Part shown: positions 61,092 to 64,000 of the stretch, piece by piece
Numbering within the stretch: the first letter of the stretch is position 1
How the letters are laid out: each line of letters starts with the position of its first letter
DNA from: Acanthopleura granulata
Taxonomy: Eukaryota > Mollusca > Polyplacophora > Chitonida > Chitonidae
NCBI GenBank assembly: GCA_016165875.1
Contig: JABBOT010000080.1
Span: 9,220,172 to 9,284,171 of the forward strand
DNA: 64,000 nt
Reading direction: 5' to 3'
Position numbers and translations under genes: made by a program
The notes under the pieces: generated by a model
The model's database searches: none
What the model was told of the DNA's origin: nothing
Seen by the model: the letters and a program-made list of their open reading frames with translations, nothing else

Positions 61092-61265
61092 AACACTTTA
61101 CCAAGGTATGGGCATATCAGTCAGCAAGTAGTCAGCATTTTGGCCTCTAATTCACTCATTACTAGTGTCTTTTGGTCTACCCTACTGGTATATTATTTAA
61201 ACACTCATATCTGTTTGCAACAATTTCAATAACCTGCATGGTGTTAGTTTTCTAGTTTTAAAACC

Positions 61266-61428
61266 GCCGCGACATGCGATCCCCTCAGTTGATCATTGCT
61301 GGTTGAGGGACATACAGATTTTAAATGGCAGGCATCGTCTAAATACGGATAACAAAATGCCCCTCGTTTTTCAAATGGACCTCTGTTAAACGGTTGTATC
61401 AGTAGCATAGAACGTCTAATTCATTAGG
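61266..61428. repeat. 160-bp dispersed direct repeat, copy 2
   Basis: Same blocks in the same order as 60932-61091, including 'TTTTTCAAATGGAC' and 'AATTCATTAGG'. The copy starts differ by 334 bp. Confidence 0.8.
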
Positions 61429-61493
61429 CCAGGTTTTTGCAACACGTCAACACTTGTCACAGTAACAATACATGTGTAACCACGTATATCTAC

Positions 61494-61988
61494 CTGTGTG
61501 TAGCCTCAGAAGCAAGAAGACATTAATCCAAGTCCATCCGGTCGACGCACGTTGTTTATTTCCAAACAAACACGGCAACTTCGTCACAACTTTACTTAGC
61601 ACATCACCGAAGCAACAACACAACAGTGCAGCATCCCGGTCCAGACATTACCATTTACGGATATGCGGATATATAATTTCAATTGGTTAAGTTAATGACA
61701 AGAAAAAAAGAAACAGTCCGTCAAAATAAGTGTAACAAAATTATTATGTACCTTTCGCGACAGAATAACTTCTTCAAATTTAACATTCTTCCACAACGGC
61801 GGCATATAGAAGATACGAAACTTTCACACTCTTTGCCACTGCTAGCTCTGCAACCAACAAGGTCAAAGGTGAGGGTCACGTTTGTCAACATGAACTAGCC
61901 GACACAAAGTTGCATAAATATTTCAGCTGGGCAGAAGTCTTAAAACGGTTAGATTTAGGGGTATGCCACTTCCTGGGCACTCACACCT
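61494..61988. promoter_or_regulatory. CpG-richer promoter-like region upstream of DCAF11
   Basis: CpG becomes clearly more frequent from about 61530 to 62280 than in the surrounding DNA. An ETS-like CACTTCCTGG lies at 61967, about 20 bp before the ATG. On the minus strand CACAG|gtagat at 61493 is a usable donor, so a divergent transcript, perhaps the 5' exon of ano10, could start here. That last point is speculative. Confidence 0.45.
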
Positions 61989-62116
61989 ATGGGCTCCAGT
62001 AATTCTAGACGCAGGAGAATGAATCGCGGCAACGAGAGAAGAGATGATGACGACGAAACCGACGAAGGTGGAAGTGACACAGATTTGGCCACGATCCTCT
62101 CCTACCTAATTCGCAG
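61989..62116 (+). CDS. DCAF11: First coding exon of a DCAF11-like protein (gene continues beyond window)
   Basis: ATG at 61989 opens MGSSNSRRRRMNRG, an acidic stretch and DLATILSYLIR, ending at CGCAG|gtagta in phase 2. Vertebrate DCAF11 starts MGSRNSS and has an acidic stretch followed by DLAQVLAYLLRRGQVR, so the opening, charge pattern and helix all match. DCAF11 is a WD40 substrate receptor of the CUL4-DDB1 ubiquitin ligase; the WD40 part lies outside the window. Without the splice the frame would stop two codons later, which supports the donor. The start is the first ATG in the promoter-like region and its peptide is conserved. Confidence 0.78.
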
Positions 62117-64000
62117 GTAGTAAGTTTCTTGCGGTGTGTGGTAATTTTCCGTCGATCGAGCAACGCAGTGAAACATTGCACGGACGTGTCCCAGATTATC
62201 ATTGCCAGGTTGTTACGAACTTGCAGCATTGTGATTTGTCCTAGACGCTTTTAATTGCGAAGAGTCCAGGAAGAGATTTCACTCTAAGACAGCACACACT
62301 TTGACCTTAACTTAATTTGCTCAAATTGGTTTGACTTACAGACCGGCCCTCAACTCCCGCGAAACAAGGCTAACATGGGCCAAAACTGTTATAAAACTCC
62401 TCCCTGGAAACATATGTAACTACATAACAGGTTATTTAGCCCGTCTAAGATAGATTTATAGCTTGAGACTGGTATCTCCTGAGTGATAACTACCGGAAAA
62501 CTGTGCAATGTCGTTACACGTTCAAGATGTTGAGTGTGTTTAAAGTGAAACAAGAGGGAGTCGTTTTGGATTTGCTTTAGGTTGGCAACAGAGACAGGAA
62601 TGATTAAAATAGGTTGAACAGAATGTTATGTAGTCACCAAGGTTTCCAAAGAGTAGTTTTGTAACAATTTTAGGCTCATGTTAGGCACATTTCTTGGACG
62701 TGCAAGGCCCGTCTAACAGTCACATTGAGTATAGGGCAGGTCTCAGATGTCGAAATTTGGGCGTTGCTGGCGACCGCACCATTTCTAATGCAAATTTCAA
62801 TGTCTGAGCAACTTCAGACTGGTGTGGCGCTGCACGACAGAAAGATACGGGGGGTGGGGGGGATAGGTGTTAGATTTATAGGCTGAAATAAACTCTTCCA
62901 TATCCTTGAAGGTTTTTATTCATATTGTTATAAATCATCATGACCCAATTATTCATCATTTGAAAAGTTTTCATTGAGTGTGCAATTTGTAAAGAAAGAT
63001 AAGGGTTGAGATCAAATCCTATAAAGCATTGCATGGTACTGAATCATTACTTCATACATAGTCAATGATCCAGTCAGTTAACCCTGACCAATCAATGATG
63101 ATGTAGGAGAGTTGCATCCTGCGCTCACTGATACATATTTAATGTAGCCTTAAGTCAGGTACCTACATGCAGCAAAGGACAGTGGTTTCTTAACAATAAT
63201 GTATGGTAATAGGCTGGCTTAAAGACCAGAATGATGGACCAGACAGGTATAAAGAACAAGCTAGAGAGGGGTTGATCCCAAATAGTTGACCGTAGCACAC
63301 AGACTTCTGCCTGGACATCTGCTGAAGTATCACAGTCAAAAAGAGAGCATTCCAAGCTATTCAGATTATTGCTGCATGTACTATATATCTATAGCAATAT
63401 TCTTTACTGTAGACAGTGTTTATACCTGCAAGCAAAAGATGGGAGATAAGTATTAGGTCTACACACGGCTTCACAGTGAACAACATTTGAACAGCTTTTT
63501 AATGTACATGCAAATATACTATGCGCACTAATTACAAGAAATAAAATAATAAATATTTATTCCACAGAGAGTTTAATGATAGTTATAATATTGGAAGGAA
63601 TCGAATCCCAATTGTGTCATGAGAATCAAAGTGTATGTCAGCCACTAAACTGCTAAATTGACAATGTATCTTCATAGAAAGCATGATCCATGCCTACCCA
63701 TGGAAATAAAGGAGGATGCTTAGGTGCTTGTATCATAAAGTCATGCATTTCGTTTAAAATTTTACCTTTCTCTTGATTAAAAATTGAAATATTCGAAGCT
63801 CAGTGCTTATACTTGGCTGACATTGTTTCACGACAGCATAGAATGAATGGTTGAAGTCTTAGCGTCTTGCTGTGTATGTCAAAGAGTAAAGTTTACATTA
63901 CAATTTTATGCTAAAGCCTAAAGCCTTAAATCACATTGTGAATTGTGTGCCTGACAGCTGGAAGCTTGCTATTGCCCATCAGTAGTAGTGTTACTCTATG
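62117..64000 (+). other. DCAF11: DCAF11 intron 1 (5' part)
   Basis: Starts gtagtaag. No exon beginning with the expected G-Q-V-R continuation was found up to the window end. CpG remains raised for the first 250 bp, then unique AT-rich sequence with a G-run near 62850. Confidence 0.6.

Larger units (their letters stand above)
53493..61988. other. 8.5 kb with no recognised coding exon
   Basis: Holds the LRR gene 3' UTR, the CRE-like cluster, three tandem arrays, a fold-back element and SINE fragments. Open frames are short and unlike any protein I know. Confidence 0.5.

Overview
The window looks like AT-rich nuclear DNA of an invertebrate animal, probably a lophotrochozoan and most likely a mollusc. 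The grounds are small phase-conserved exons with GT..AG introns, a genome littered with tRNA-headed SINEs that end in (TTTA)n/(AAAT)n, many short TIR elements, and very frequent ACATGTA-type words. The phylum is an inference from general style. Nothing bacterial, viral or organellar was seen, and there is no CRISPR array or operon.

Left edge (1-1.3 kb): the last coding exon of a + strand gene enters from the left. Its product reads like the C-terminal part of a double-hotdog (acyl thioesterase-type) protein. From about 1.3 to 11.1 kb there is no convincing gene, only SINE and MITE insertions, apart from the possible 3' UTR of the next gene.

Centre-left (11.8-29.0 kb): a complete anoctamin-10 (TMEM16K) coding region lies on the - strand. 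I assembled 13 coding exons (2046 bp, 681 residues plus stop) whose splice phases all agree. It includes a 30-bp microexon and all five acidic positions that I match to the known Ca2+ ligands of the family. The start ATG lies 9 bp inside an exon that has an acceptor, so at least one non-coding exon lies further right and was not located with confidence. Its introns carry SINEs, MITEs, two minisatellites and a clean 25-bp-stem hairpin.

Centre (29-51.6 kb): about 22 kb with no recognised coding exon, made of unique AT-rich sequence plus repeats. These include a 304-bp element with 63-bp perfect inverted arms around a tRNA-like sequence (38.16-38.46 kb) and a 42-bp minisatellite organised in 84-bp dimers (46.8-47.1 kb).

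Centre-right (51.6-54.6 kb): a single coding exon on the + strand encodes a 613-residue type I membrane protein with a signal peptide, LRRNT, about 13 leucine-rich repeats, LRRCT, one membrane segment and a cytoplasmic tail ending in a class I PDZ-ligand-like S-A-V. About 100 bp past its probable poly(A) signal is a cluster of CRE-like TGACGT words with a TATA box.

Right edge (61.5-64 kb): a CpG-richer, promoter-like island holds the first coding exon of a + strand gene whose N-terminus closely resembles DCAF11, a CUL4-DDB1 substrate receptor. The rest of the window is its first intron. If the missing 5' exon of anoctamin-10 also lies in this island, the two genes would share a divergent promoter and the LRR gene would be nested in an anoctamin intron; this is a hypothesis only. 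The genes are functionally unrelated, as expected for a eukaryotic neighbourhood.
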